Source of the DNA: JAAZPG01 sp012797375
GTDB taxonomy: Bacteria > Acidobacteriota > Aminicenantia > Aminicenantales > UBA4085
Length of the DNA: 28,230 bases
NCBI GenBank assembly: GCA_937868205.1
Contig: CALMMC010000113.1
Location: forward strand, 1-28,230
Direction of reading: 5' to 3'
Shown here: positions 15,907 to 22,499 of the stretch, piece by piece
Layout of the letters: the number at the start of each line of letters is the position of its first letter
Numbering within the stretch: the stretch's first letter is position 1
Notes under the pieces: generated by a model
What the model saw: only the letters and a program-made list of their open reading frames with translations
What the model was told of the DNA's origin: nothing
Databases searched by the model: none
Translations under genes and position numbers: made by a program

Positions 15907-16774
15907 GGACGGCCATGCGGCGGATGAAGGACGGCGTCGTTCCGCAGCATCCCCCGATGATCCGGGCCCCGTTTTCGATGAGCCGGGGGATCTCGGCCAG
16001 ATACTCGTCCTCGGTTTGAGAATAGACAACCCGCCCGTCGACGATTTCCGGCTTGCCGGCGTTGGCCTGGGCGATGAGCGGCGTGTCCGTCAGGGGTTTC
16101 CAGGCGGCCATGAGGTCGGCCATTTCGCCGCTCGGCAGGGTGCAGTTCGCTCCGAAAGCCGGCAAATCCTCGGCCTCGAACGCCCGGGCGCATTTCTCCA
16201 GCCCGTCACCCATCAGGGTGAAAAATCCGCGTTTGGTCCGGTTGAAGGTCATCGTCGCCAGGACCGGAAGCCCGGGAGCGCCCCGCCGGGCTCCGCGGAC
16301 CGCGCACAGGGCCTCGCGCAGGTCGTACATGGTCTCGATCAGAAGGAAGTCCGCCCCGCCCTCGGCCAGCCCTTCCGCTTGGACGGCGAATCCGTCCTCG
16401 AATTCCATTTCGGTGCCCGGTCCCTGGGGCTTGAGGAATTTTCCTGTCGGACCGATGTCGCCGGCCACGAATTTCCCCGCGGGGCGGACGGAGACCGCGA
16501 TCCGGACAGCGGCCGCGGCCAGCTCCCGCGCCCGGCCGGATAATCCGGCGGCGGCGAGCTTCAACGGGTTGGCCCCCAGGGAGTTGGACGTGACGGCATC
16601 GGCCCCGGCTTCGAAGTACGCCCGGTGAACGGAGCGGACGGCCTCGGGATGCTCGAGGTTGGCGAGCTCGGGACAAAGGCCGGGCGCGGGAAGAACCTTC
16701 ATCAGCTCCGTTCCCAAGGCCCCGTCCAGGAGAATGGGCCGGCCGGTGATGTTGAAAAGGGGAGAGGCGCTCAT
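15890..16774 (-). CDS. Homocysteine S-methyltransferase domain protein
   Basis: This 294-residue protein is a stand-alone Pfam S-methyl_trans (BHMT / MetH N-terminal / MmuM type) TIM barrel. The zinc-binding cysteines are visible as FGANCT and the paired GGCCGT near the C-terminus, and the N-terminus ILLDGALGTELMK is typical. It would move a methyl group to homocysteine to make methionine. The methyl donor (S-methylmethionine, betaine, or a corrinoid protein as in split MetH) cannot be read from the sequence, and no cobalamin-binding module is in the window. I chose ATG 16774 because GAGGA lies 6 bases ahead and a longer start at 16813 would run into nifS. It lies 17 bp after the cysteine desulfurase gene, likely one transcript. 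Confidence 0.88.
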   Translation of the reverse strand: MSASPLFNITGRPILLDGALGTELMKVLPAPGLCPELANLEHPEAVRSVHRAYFEAGADAVTSNSLGANPLKLAAAGLSGRARELAAAAVRIAVSVRPAGKFVAGDIGPTGKFLKPQGPGTEMEFEDGFAVQAEGLAEGGADFLLIETMYDLREALCAVRGARRGAPGLPVLATMTFNRTKRGFFTLMGDGLEKCARAFEAEDLPAFGANCTLPSGEMADLMAAWKPLTDTPLIAQANAGKPEIVDGRVVYSQTEDEYLAEIPRLIENGARIIGGCCGTTPSFIRRMAVLIGAV

Positions 16775-16791
16775 CAGAGATCCTCGCGGTT

Positions 16792-17949
16792 TTAAAATTC
16801 CTCCGGGTCCCAAGGAGAGATCTTCCGGAGCTTGTCTACGACCTCGGGGAGAACCCGGAGGATCTCGGTGACGTCGTCGTCGGTGTTGAACCGGCCGAGG
16901 GACATCCGGACGGTCGACCGGGCGAATTCGGGCCGGAGGCCGATCGCCCGGAGAACGGGGGAAACGTCCTCGGATTCCTCGCTGCAGGCGGAGCCCGTGG
17001 AGACGTAAATCCCCTGGGCCGCCAGGGAAAGAAGGATGGCCTCGGATTCCAAGCCGAGAAAAGCATAGCTCAGGGTGGTCGGGATCCGATTGACCGGATG
17101 GCCGTTGAAATGGATTTTCGGCACGCCGGCTTCCAGGCCGTCTTTCAGCCGGCCGGCCAGCCGGCGCAGGCGGGCCGAGTCGGCTTCGAAATGAAGCGGG
17201 AGAATCCGGGCGGCCTCCCCGAAGCCGATGATCCCGATCGTGTTCTCCGTACCGGCCCGCAGGCCGCGCTCCTGGTGTCCGCCGTGGATGAACGGGCGCA
17301 GGGGCGTTCCTTTTCGGACATAGAGCGCCCCCGCTCCCTTCGGCCCGTAGATCTTATGGGCCGAGACGGTCAGAAGATCGACGCCGAGGTCGTCCGCCCG
17401 GAAGGGAATCTTACCGAAGGACTGGACGGCATCCGTGTGGACGAGGGCGCCTTGCTCGCGGGCGATCCGGACGACATCCTCGATCGGCTGGATCGTCCCG
17501 ATCTCGTTGTTGGCGTGCATGACCGAGACCAGGGCGGTCTGGGGAGTGACGGCCGAGCGGAGGGCGTCCAGGTCGATCGTTCCCGTCGCGTCGACCGGGA
17601 CATAGGTCACCTTGTATCCCTTGCCTTCCAAGTACGCCGCGGTTTGGGATACGGCCGGATGCTCGATGGTCGTGGTGACGAATTCCCGCTTGTCGGGCAG
17701 GGCGTCGATGACGCCCAAGATCGCCTGGTTGTCGGATTCGGTCCCCGAGCCGGTGAAATAGATGGACGCCTTGGCGGCTCCGACGGCCGCGGCCACGTGG
17801 GCCCGGGCCTCGTTGATCAGGTTCTTGACCTCGCGTCCGATGGGATAGAGGGAGGACGGATTGCCGAAATGCCCGCCCATGAACCAGGCCATTTTTTCGA
17901 TCACGGCCGGGTCGAGGGGCGTCGTCGCGTTGTTGTCCAGGTAGACCAT
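16792..17949 (-). CDS. Cysteine desulfurase (NifS/IscS family)
   Basis: This 385-residue PLP enzyme takes sulfur from cysteine as a persulfide for Fe-S clusters and thio-modifications. It shows YLDNNATTPLDP at the start, TIEHPAV with His97, HTDAVQSFGK, the PLP lysine Lys199 in SAHKIYGPKG, and the catalytic-loop Cys322 in STGSACSEESEDVSP. The loop and overall length fit the NifS/IscS class I group. No iscU, iscR or nif gene is adjacent, so the exact subtype is not assigned. A GTG nine bases upstream is an alternative start. It could supply sulfur for rimO-type clusters, but that is only a general link. Confidence 0.93.
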   Translation of the reverse strand: MVYLDNNATTPLDPAVIEKMAWFMGGHFGNPSSLYPIGREVKNLINEARAHVAAAVGAAKASIYFTGSGTESDNQAILGVIDALPDKREFVTTTIEHPAVSQTAAYLEGKGYKVTYVPVDATGTIDLDALRSAVTPQTALVSVMHANNEIGTIQPIEDVVRIAREQGALVHTDAVQSFGKIPFRADDLGVDLLTVSAHKIYGPKGAGALYVRKGTPLRPFIHGGHQERGLRAGTENTIGIIGFGEAARILPLHFEADSARLRRLAGRLKDGLEAGVPKIHFNGHPVNRIPTTLSYAFLGLESEAILLSLAAQGIYVSTGSACSEESEDVSPVLRAIGLRPEFARSTVRMSLGRFNTDDDVTEILRVLPEVVDKLRKISPWDPEEF

Positions 17950-17982
17950 GCTTCTCACTCGCTTGTCTGACGGTCGGGGAAT

Positions 17983-17988
17983 ATTTTA
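17983..17988 (-). promoter_or_regulatory. -10-like element upstream of the cysteine desulfurase gene
   Basis: TAAAAT on the minus strand matches TATAAT at 5 of 6 positions and lies 33 bases before the ATG at 17949. The AT-rich stretch up to the terminator (17989-18042) has no clear -35. A promoter is expected here because the serA unit terminates just upstream. Confidence 0.35.
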
Positions 17989-18042
17989 GCCGAATCGGCG
18001 TAAAAATACTATTCTTATCGATTATGCGGATTGAAGAAGGAG

Positions 18043-18086
18043 AAAAAAAACGGGCGGCGCCCTCCGGAAGGAGAGACGCCGCCCGT
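18043..18086 (-). terminator. Rho-independent terminator of the serine operon
   Basis: On the minus strand a perfect 10-bp GC-rich stem (ACGGGCGGCG with CGCCGCCCGT) encloses a 17-base loop, which itself can pair as CTCC-ttcc-GGAG. It is followed directly by eight T residues. It lies 26 bp after the serA-like stop, so it ends the aminotransferase-dehydrogenase transcript and insulates the desulfurase gene. Confidence 0.95.
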
Positions 18087-18112
18087 GATAAAACTGAAGC
18101 CTCAGGCCGGGA

Positions 18113-19012
18113 TCAGGCCAAGGTTTCCTTGAGGAGGCGGATGACCTCGAGGCCGGCCCGTTTCTGGCCTTCCTCGGCCTGGGCCCCGATGTGGGGGCAG
18201 GCCGTGACGTTCGGATGGTCGATCAGCGTCCAGTCCTCCGGCGGTTCCTTGGCGAAAACGTCGAGAGCCGCGGCCCGGACCTTGCCGCTCTGCAGAGCGG
18301 TCAAGAGCGCGGTCTCATCGATGACGCCGCCTCGGGCGGCGTTGACGATCACGACCCCGTCCTTCATCTTGGCGAATTCGGCCGGGCCCAGTATCGGTTG
18401 CTTCGTTTTGGGAACGTGGAGGGAGAAGACATCGGCTTGGGCGAGCAGCTCGTCCAGCGGGACTTGGGCGACGGGGAGTTTCGTCTGAATGGGGATGACG
18501 TCATACGCCAGGACCCGCATTCCGAAGGCGATGGCCCGCTCGGCCAAGGCCAGGCCGATCCGGCCGGCCCCGATCAGGCCGAGGGTCTTTCCATAGAGCT
18601 CCGTGCCGTGAAGGGTCTTTTTCTCCCACTTGTGCTGCTTCATGGTCACGTTGGCCCGGCCGACCTGGCGGACCGCTCCCAGCATGAGGCCGAAGGCGTA
18701 CTCGGCCACGGTGATGGTGGTGGCCGAAGGGGTGTTGGCGACCTTGATGTTTTTTTCCTTGGCCGCGGCCGAGTCGACGTTGTCCAAGCCGATGCCGGCC
18801 CGGACGACGATCTGCAGTCCGGAGGAGGCTTCGATCACCGGCCGGGTGATCTTGCTCGCGCTGCGGACGACGACGGCGTTGAATCCGGGAATCGTCTGGA
18901 TGAGGCCGGCCTCGTCCAATCCGGTCTTGACGACGACGTCAAAACCGGGGACGGCCTTGAGCAGCTCCATGGATTCCTTGTCGAGAGCGTCGGCGATCAG
19001 GATTTTTTTCAT
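18113..19012 (-). CDS. D-3-phosphoglycerate dehydrogenase-type 2-hydroxyacid dehydrogenase, short form
   Basis: This 299-residue NAD-dependent enzyme of the D-isomer 2-hydroxyacid dehydrogenase family is likely PGDH, which oxidises 3-phosphoglycerate in serine synthesis. The nucleotide-binding motif LGLIGAGRIG lies at 144-153. The catalytic triad residues are Arg227 (NAARGGVIDE), Glu256 (DVFAKEPPE) and His274 (PHIGAQ). VRAGIGLDNVD (70-80) is typical of PGDH. It lacks the C-terminal ACT domain of longer SerA proteins, so classic serine feedback is not expected from this chain alone. The start is ATG 19012 (GGGAG 8 bases ahead), overlapping the aminotransferase stop as ATGA. Other hydroxyacid substrates are possible, but the partner gene favours the serine pathway. 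Confidence 0.9.
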   Translation of the reverse strand: MKKILIADALDKESMELLKAVPGFDVVVKTGLDEAGLIQTIPGFNAVVVRSASKITRPVIEASSGLQIVVRAGIGLDNVDSAAAKEKNIKVANTPSATTITVAEYAFGLMLGAVRQVGRANVTMKQHKWEKKTLHGTELYGKTLGLIGAGRIGLALAERAIAFGMRVLAYDVIPIQTKLPVAQVPLDELLAQADVFSLHVPKTKQPILGPAEFAKMKDGVVIVNAARGGVIDETALLTALQSGKVRAAALDVFAKEPPEDWTLIDHPNVTACPHIGAQAEEGQKRAGLEVIRLLKETLA

Positions 19013-20154
19013 GCCCAATTCTCCCTTAGAATCGGCTCCGCCGCCTTGATGGACGCGCCGGCGACGACGGGATAGCCCAAGTCGGTCAGGGTCATCTCGA
19101 GGGCGGTCAGGGCCGTGATGATGTCGAACCCGCCCATGTATCCGAGGTGGGCGATCCGGAAGAATTCACCCTTGTGCGGATCCTGGGCGCCGGCGATATA
19201 CGCCATATACTTGTTCTGCATGGTTTTGACGAGCTTGACCCCGTCGATCCCGGCCGGCGTCTTGACCGCGGTCAGGATATTGCCCGGCCGCTCGGCCAAA
19301 AGCTCGAGGCCGAGGGCTTTGATCCCGGCCCGGGTGGCGTCGCCGAGGACGCGGTGATGGACGTACAGCTTCTCGAGGCCCATCTCCCGGATGATCTCCA
19401 GGGCTTTTTTCTGCTGGATGATGAGGGTGACGCCGGGCGTCCAAGGGGTCGTTTGCTTTTCGAGGTTTTTACGCGCTTTCTTCAGGTCGAAGTAAAACTT
19501 CTGGCATTTGGCCGTTTCGACGAGCTTCCAGGCCTTCGGGCTGCAGGCGAGGTAAGCCAGGCCGGGGGGAATCATGAAGGATTTCTGGGCCCCGGTTAGA
19601 AGAAGGTCGACGTTCCATTCGTCCATCGGGCAGGGCGTCGCGCCGAGGCCGGAAATGCCGTCGACGACGAGAACGGCCGGCGTCTTGGCCACGACTTCCC
19701 CGAACCCCTGAATGTCGAAGATCTGGCCGGCCGACGTCTCGGACAGGGTGGCGAAGACGGCCTTGACGGCCGGGTTGGCCTTGAGCTCGGCTTCAAGGGC
19801 TTCCTTCGGCAGAACCGTGCCCCACTTGAGAACGATGTCCTTATTGATCACCCCGTACGCCTTGCAGATGTTGCCCCAGCGCTCGCCGAATTTTCCGGCG
19901 TTGATCGTCAGGACTTGGTCGCCCGGCGAGCACAGGTTGGCGACGGCCGCTTCCATCGCCCCCGTCCCGGAGGACGTCAGGACGTAAACGTCTTCCTTGG
20001 TTCCGAAGACGTATTTCAAGCCTTCGGTCACCTCCATGAAAATCTTGGAAAATTCCGCCGTTCGGTGATGGATGATCGGCTCGGCGGCGGCCGAAAGCAC
20101 GCTCGATGGAACGGGAGTCGGGCCCGGCGAGAGAAGATAGTACTTTTTGATCAT
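19009..20154 (-). CDS. Class V aminotransferase (serine-pyruvate / phosphoserine-type)
   Basis: This 381-residue PLP enzyme is related to serine-pyruvate and alanine-glyoxylate aminotransferases. It has the N-terminal LLSPGPTPVPSSV, TSSGTGAMEAA for cofactor phosphate binding, VVDGISGLGATP, and the PLP lysine Lys191 in LLTGAQKSFMIPPG. Placed directly before a PGDH-type gene with a 4-base overlap, it most likely aminates 3-phosphohydroxypyruvate to phosphoserine, as class V enzymes do in several anaerobes and archaea that lack canonical SerC. That specificity is inference. AGGAGGAG precedes the ATG. A serB-like phosphatase is not in the window. Confidence 0.9.
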   Translation of the reverse strand: MIKKYYLLSPGPTPVPSSVLSAAAEPIIHHRTAEFSKIFMEVTEGLKYVFGTKEDVYVLTSSGTGAMEAAVANLCSPGDQVLTINAGKFGERWGNICKAYGVINKDIVLKWGTVLPKEALEAELKANPAVKAVFATLSETSAGQIFDIQGFGEVVAKTPAVLVVDGISGLGATPCPMDEWNVDLLLTGAQKSFMIPPGLAYLACSPKAWKLVETAKCQKFYFDLKKARKNLEKQTTPWTPGVTLIIQQKKALEIIREMGLEKLYVHHRVLGDATRAGIKALGLELLAERPGNILTAVKTPAGIDGVKLVKTMQNKYMAYIAGAQDPHKGEFFRIAHLGYMGGFDIITALTALEMTLTDLGYPVVAGASIKAAEPILRENWA

Positions 20155-20221
20155 TGGCTCCTCCTTGAGAAATAATGGTGATTATCCGTGAAAAACGGCT
20201 CTTTCCATAATCTTAGAAGGT

Positions 20222-20251
20222 ACGCTAACACAAAGATTTCACGCCTGTCAA
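20222..20251 (-). promoter_or_regulatory. Promoter of the serine operon
   Basis: On the minus strand there is a perfect TTGACA (20251-20246), an 18-base spacer, and TGT-TAGCGT (extended -10; hexamer 20227-20222). The -10 core is imperfect, matching at three positions including the key second A and last T, but the TG extension and consensus -35 compensate. The leader to the ATG at 20154 would be about 60 bases. Confidence 0.5.
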
Positions 20252-20292
20252 TCGGCCGCCGCCGGGACTCGCCCGGGGGACTGTCCGGTCGG

Positions 20293-21423
20293 TCACAATT
20301 TCTGCAGAAAAGCGGTCAGCAGAGCGGTCCGCTCGATTAAGGAAGGAAGAAGGAGATGCTCGTGGGCCGCGTGGATGCCGTCCCCGTCCGGGCCGAGGCC
20401 GTCAAGAACGGCCCGGCCGGCTCCGGCGGCGATCGATCCGTCCGAACCACCGCTCGATTTCCCCGCGGACAGGCGGACGCCCATTTCGGAGGCGACCGCC
20501 CGGGCTTCCCGGAACAGGATTTCCGAGATCTTCGTTTTTTCCATCGGCGGCGTCGTCCCCTCGACGGTCACCCGGATTTTCGCCCGGCGGGAGCCTGATC
20601 CGAGAGCTTTGACGAACCGGAGGATCCGGGCTTTCTGGTCGTTCGTCCAGAAGCGGATATCGCAAACGGCGAAGGCCGCCTCGGCGACGACATTGGCCTT
20701 TTCCCCTCCGCCGATCAGGCCGACGTTGACCGAGATATCGGCCGAACGGAGCATCTGGATTTTTCGGAGGGCGGTCATCAGCTCATCGATCGCCGATACG
20801 CCCTTGGCCGGATTTCCGCCGTGGGCGGCCACGCCGCTGACGTCCAGCCGGACGACGCACCGTCCCTTCCGCTGCATTTTCAGCGCTCCTCCCGGCAGGG
20901 CCGGTTCCAGACAGAGAACTCGGTCGGACGCTTTCGCCTGGGTTCGGATCACCTCGTCGGCCTCGGGGCACCGGGCTTCCTCGGACGAATTGATGAAGAG
21001 GGCGATCCGGCGGCGAGGCTTCAGGTTGAGCTCATGAAGCGCCCGAAGGGCGAAATAAGACATGACGAGCCCGGCTTTCATGTCGAGGACGCCCGGTCCG
21101 AAGACTTTTCCGCCTTGGAGATAAAAAGGCATCCGGGCCAGGCGGCCGACCGGCCAAACCGTATCGATATGGGTTAAAAGGAGAAGGCGTCCTTCCAGGC
21201 GATCATCGGCTTTTGACGGGTATTCGAGCAGGTGGAAATCTCCCCGGTCGCGCAGCGGATAGCGGGTGTGCTTGACGCCGATCCGGGCGCACCGGGAGAG
21301 GACAAGGGAGCTGCAGGCGTCCACCGCCTTCTTGTCTCCGGTGGGGGATTCGGCCAGGACAAGCTCCTTGAGAAAGGCGGCCATCTCGCCCTGCCGCGAA
21401 CGAAAATAAATCGGAAGATTCAT
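20293..21423 (-). CDS. M20 family metallopeptidase (carboxypeptidase G2-like)
   Basis: This 376-residue two-domain di-zinc peptidase resembles the CPG2/ArgE/DapE group. All metal and catalytic positions are visible: His85 (LTHIDTVWP), Asp114 (GVLDMKAG), the Glu148-Glu149 pair (NSSEEA), Glu173 (CLEPA) and His351 (DGDGIHAAHEH). The dimerisation-domain insert is around 190-300, with SGVAAHGGNPAKG. CPG2-like enzymes cleave C-terminal glutamate or related amide bonds. There is no signal peptide, so it is probably cytosolic. GGAGG lies four bases before the ATG. The substrate cannot be read. Confidence 0.92.
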   Translation of the reverse strand: MNLPIYFRSRQGEMAAFLKELVLAESPTGDKKAVDACSSLVLSRCARIGVKHTRYPLRDRGDFHLLEYPSKADDRLEGRLLLLTHIDTVWPVGRLARMPFYLQGGKVFGPGVLDMKAGLVMSYFALRALHELNLKPRRRIALFINSSEEARCPEADEVIRTQAKASDRVLCLEPALPGGALKMQRKGRCVVRLDVSGVAAHGGNPAKGVSAIDELMTALRKIQMLRSADISVNVGLIGGGEKANVVAEAAFAVCDIRFWTNDQKARILRFVKALGSGSRRAKIRVTVEGTTPPMEKTKISEILFREARAVASEMGVRLSAGKSSGGSDGSIAAGAGRAVLDGLGPDGDGIHAAHEHLLLPSLIERTALLTAFLQKL

Positions 21424-21449
21424 GACGCCTCCGGAACCCTCCGTACTTT

Positions 21450-21455
21450 ATCATA
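21450..21455 (-). promoter_or_regulatory. -10-like element before the M20 peptidase gene
   Basis: TATGAT on the minus strand matches the consensus at 5 of 6 positions and lies 26 bases before the ATG at 21423. No recognisable -35 exists at the usual distance. That position is instead occupied by the GC-rich palindrome at 21461-21480. Confidence 0.4.
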
Positions 21456-21460
21456 AGAAG

Positions 21461-21480
21461 CGGCCGGATTCATCCGGCCG
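21461..21480. repeat. 20-bp inverted repeat between divergent M20 and barrel genes
   Basis: CGGCCGGATTCATCCGGCCG has perfect 9-base arms around a 2-base centre. It lies where the -35 of the M20 promoter would be and about 10 bases before the TTGACA of the divergent barrel gene. That would suit an operator for both, or it may be chance in a CCGG-rich genome. Confidence 0.5.
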
Positions 21481-21489
21481 GCCGGCGCA

Positions 21490-21518
21490 TTGACAGGGCC
21501 GGCGACATGAACGACAAT
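21490..21518 (+). promoter_or_regulatory. Promoter for the 21527 barrel gene, predicted leaderless start
   Basis: A perfect TTGACA (21490-21495), a 17-base spacer and GACAAT (21513-21518, 4 of 6) sit so that the hexamer ends 8 bases before the ATG at 21527. No Shine-Dalgarno precedes that ATG. Initiation would fall at about the A of ATG. Confidence 0.5.
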
Positions 21519-21526
21519 GCCGTCTC

Positions 21527-22153
21527 ATGAAACAGCGATGGATTCTCCCGGCGGCTTTCGGACTCGCCTGGATTCTGGGTGGAATCCCGGCGGAGGCCCA
21601 ATCCCCGCGGCCGACTTTCGCCCTGCAGGCCGGGGGAGCCGGGCACGAGGAGAACAACCTTCACGTCGGCCTGGCCTCCGGATTCGGGTTCGCCTTCCCC
21701 CTGACTCCGCGCCTCGCCGCGACCGTGGAGATCGACCACTGGTCGACGGAATCCCGGAATTCATTCGGCAAGCTGCGCCAGGGCCGCCTTGCGGTCACCC
21801 CCGTGCTGGTCGGTCTCCGGTATGAATTCCGCGGAAACGGCTATTTTGTTCCCTACGTCGTCGCCGGGGCCGGATACGTCGGAACCCGTTTCCGGATCGG
21901 ATCGCGCGTCCTGTCTCCTCCGGATACCACGGTTCGGCAGAATGTCCGCAGCGGGGGCGCGGGCTTCCTGGGGCTTGGGGCCTCCTGGCGCTTATCGCCT
22001 CTTTGGGAATTTTTCAGCGAGATCGACTATCTGATCCGGACGGCCCCCGGCCGGACCATCACCCGTCATCCGGGCGGAGCCCTGTCCCAAGCCGATCTCT
22101 GGGTTAATCTCCACGTCGTCTACTGGAAATTCGGCCTCCGATTCCTGTTTTAA
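21527..22153 (+). CDS. Small outer-membrane beta-barrel protein
   Basis: This 208-residue protein has a signal peptide (cleavage after PAEA, near residue 24). The rest alternates polar and hydrophobic residues with glycine- and aromatic-rich strands, for example NLHVGLASGFGFAF, AVTPVLVGLRYEF and YFVPYVVAGAGYVG. It ends in Phe (FGLRFLF), the usual C-terminal signature for BAM-inserted outer-membrane proteins. Size and pattern fit an eight-stranded barrel of the OmpW/OmpA-like or DUF-type porin families. The ligand or function is unknown. It begins a run of four exported proteins on the plus strand. Confidence 0.85.
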   Translation: MKQRWILPAAFGLAWILGGIPAEAQSPRPTFALQAGGAGHEENNLHVGLASGFGFAFPLTPRLAATVEIDHWSTESRNSFGKLRQGRLAVTPVLVGLRYEFRGNGYFVPYVVAGAGYVGTRFRIGSRVLSPPDTTVRQNVRSGGAGFLGLGASWRLSPLWEFFSEIDYLIRTAPGRTITRHPGGALSQADLWVNLHVVYWKFGLRFLF

Positions 22154-22499
22154 TTTAATCGGAAGCTCCGGTTCCTGCGGTTCGTCGAAACCCGTGTGGA
22201 GAGGGACCGTCGGCCGATGCGTTCGGGCCGGCGGGTGAAGATCACGGATCCGGCGTTATCCCTCGGCCGCCGGGATCGTTTTCCGTCGGCCTTTTCGGCA
22301 CGCCAAACCGGCCGCGGCCCGGCTGTCGCGCCGAATCCTTTCACGGCCGCGGGAGCCGGGGGCGCGCCCCCTCGAAAACCGTCGTTGATCCGGGATTCGG
22401 AGCGGTCTTCCCGTCGATGAAGAAAAAGCGCCCGCCGCCGCTCGCCGGAAACGGCCCCGGCCGTTGATTTTTCGCCGGCTTTGCCCTACATTTGAATCG
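22154..22499. other. 346-bp non-coding interval between barrel and glycosidase genes
   Basis: I see no convincing gene or structured RNA here. It contains a perfect 14-bp palindrome GGGGGCGCGCCCCC (22358-22371) with no T-run after it, so it is not a clear terminator. The glycosidase promoter lies at its right end. Short open frames on both strands lack ribosome sites and family-like sequence. Confidence 0.6.
22464..22492 (+). promoter_or_regulatory. Promoter for the family-63-like glycosidase, predicted leaderless start
   Basis: TTGATT (22464-22469, the same -35 hexamer as at asnS), a 17-base spacer and TACATT (22487-22492, 4 of 6) end seven bases before the ATG at 22500. No Shine-Dalgarno is present. 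Initiation would coincide with the start codon. Confidence 0.5.

Noticed and set aside
22358..22371. GGGGGCGCGCCCCC palindrome as an intrinsic terminator for the 21527 gene
   Set aside because: It lies over 200 bp downstream of the stop and has no T-run after it on either strand.
22154..22499. Small genes (for example 22196-22420 plus or 22150-22344 minus) or a structured RNA in the gap
   Set aside because: The translations are Arg/Pro-rich GC noise without ribosome sites. No tRNA-like cloverleaf or extended conserved helix is evident by eye.
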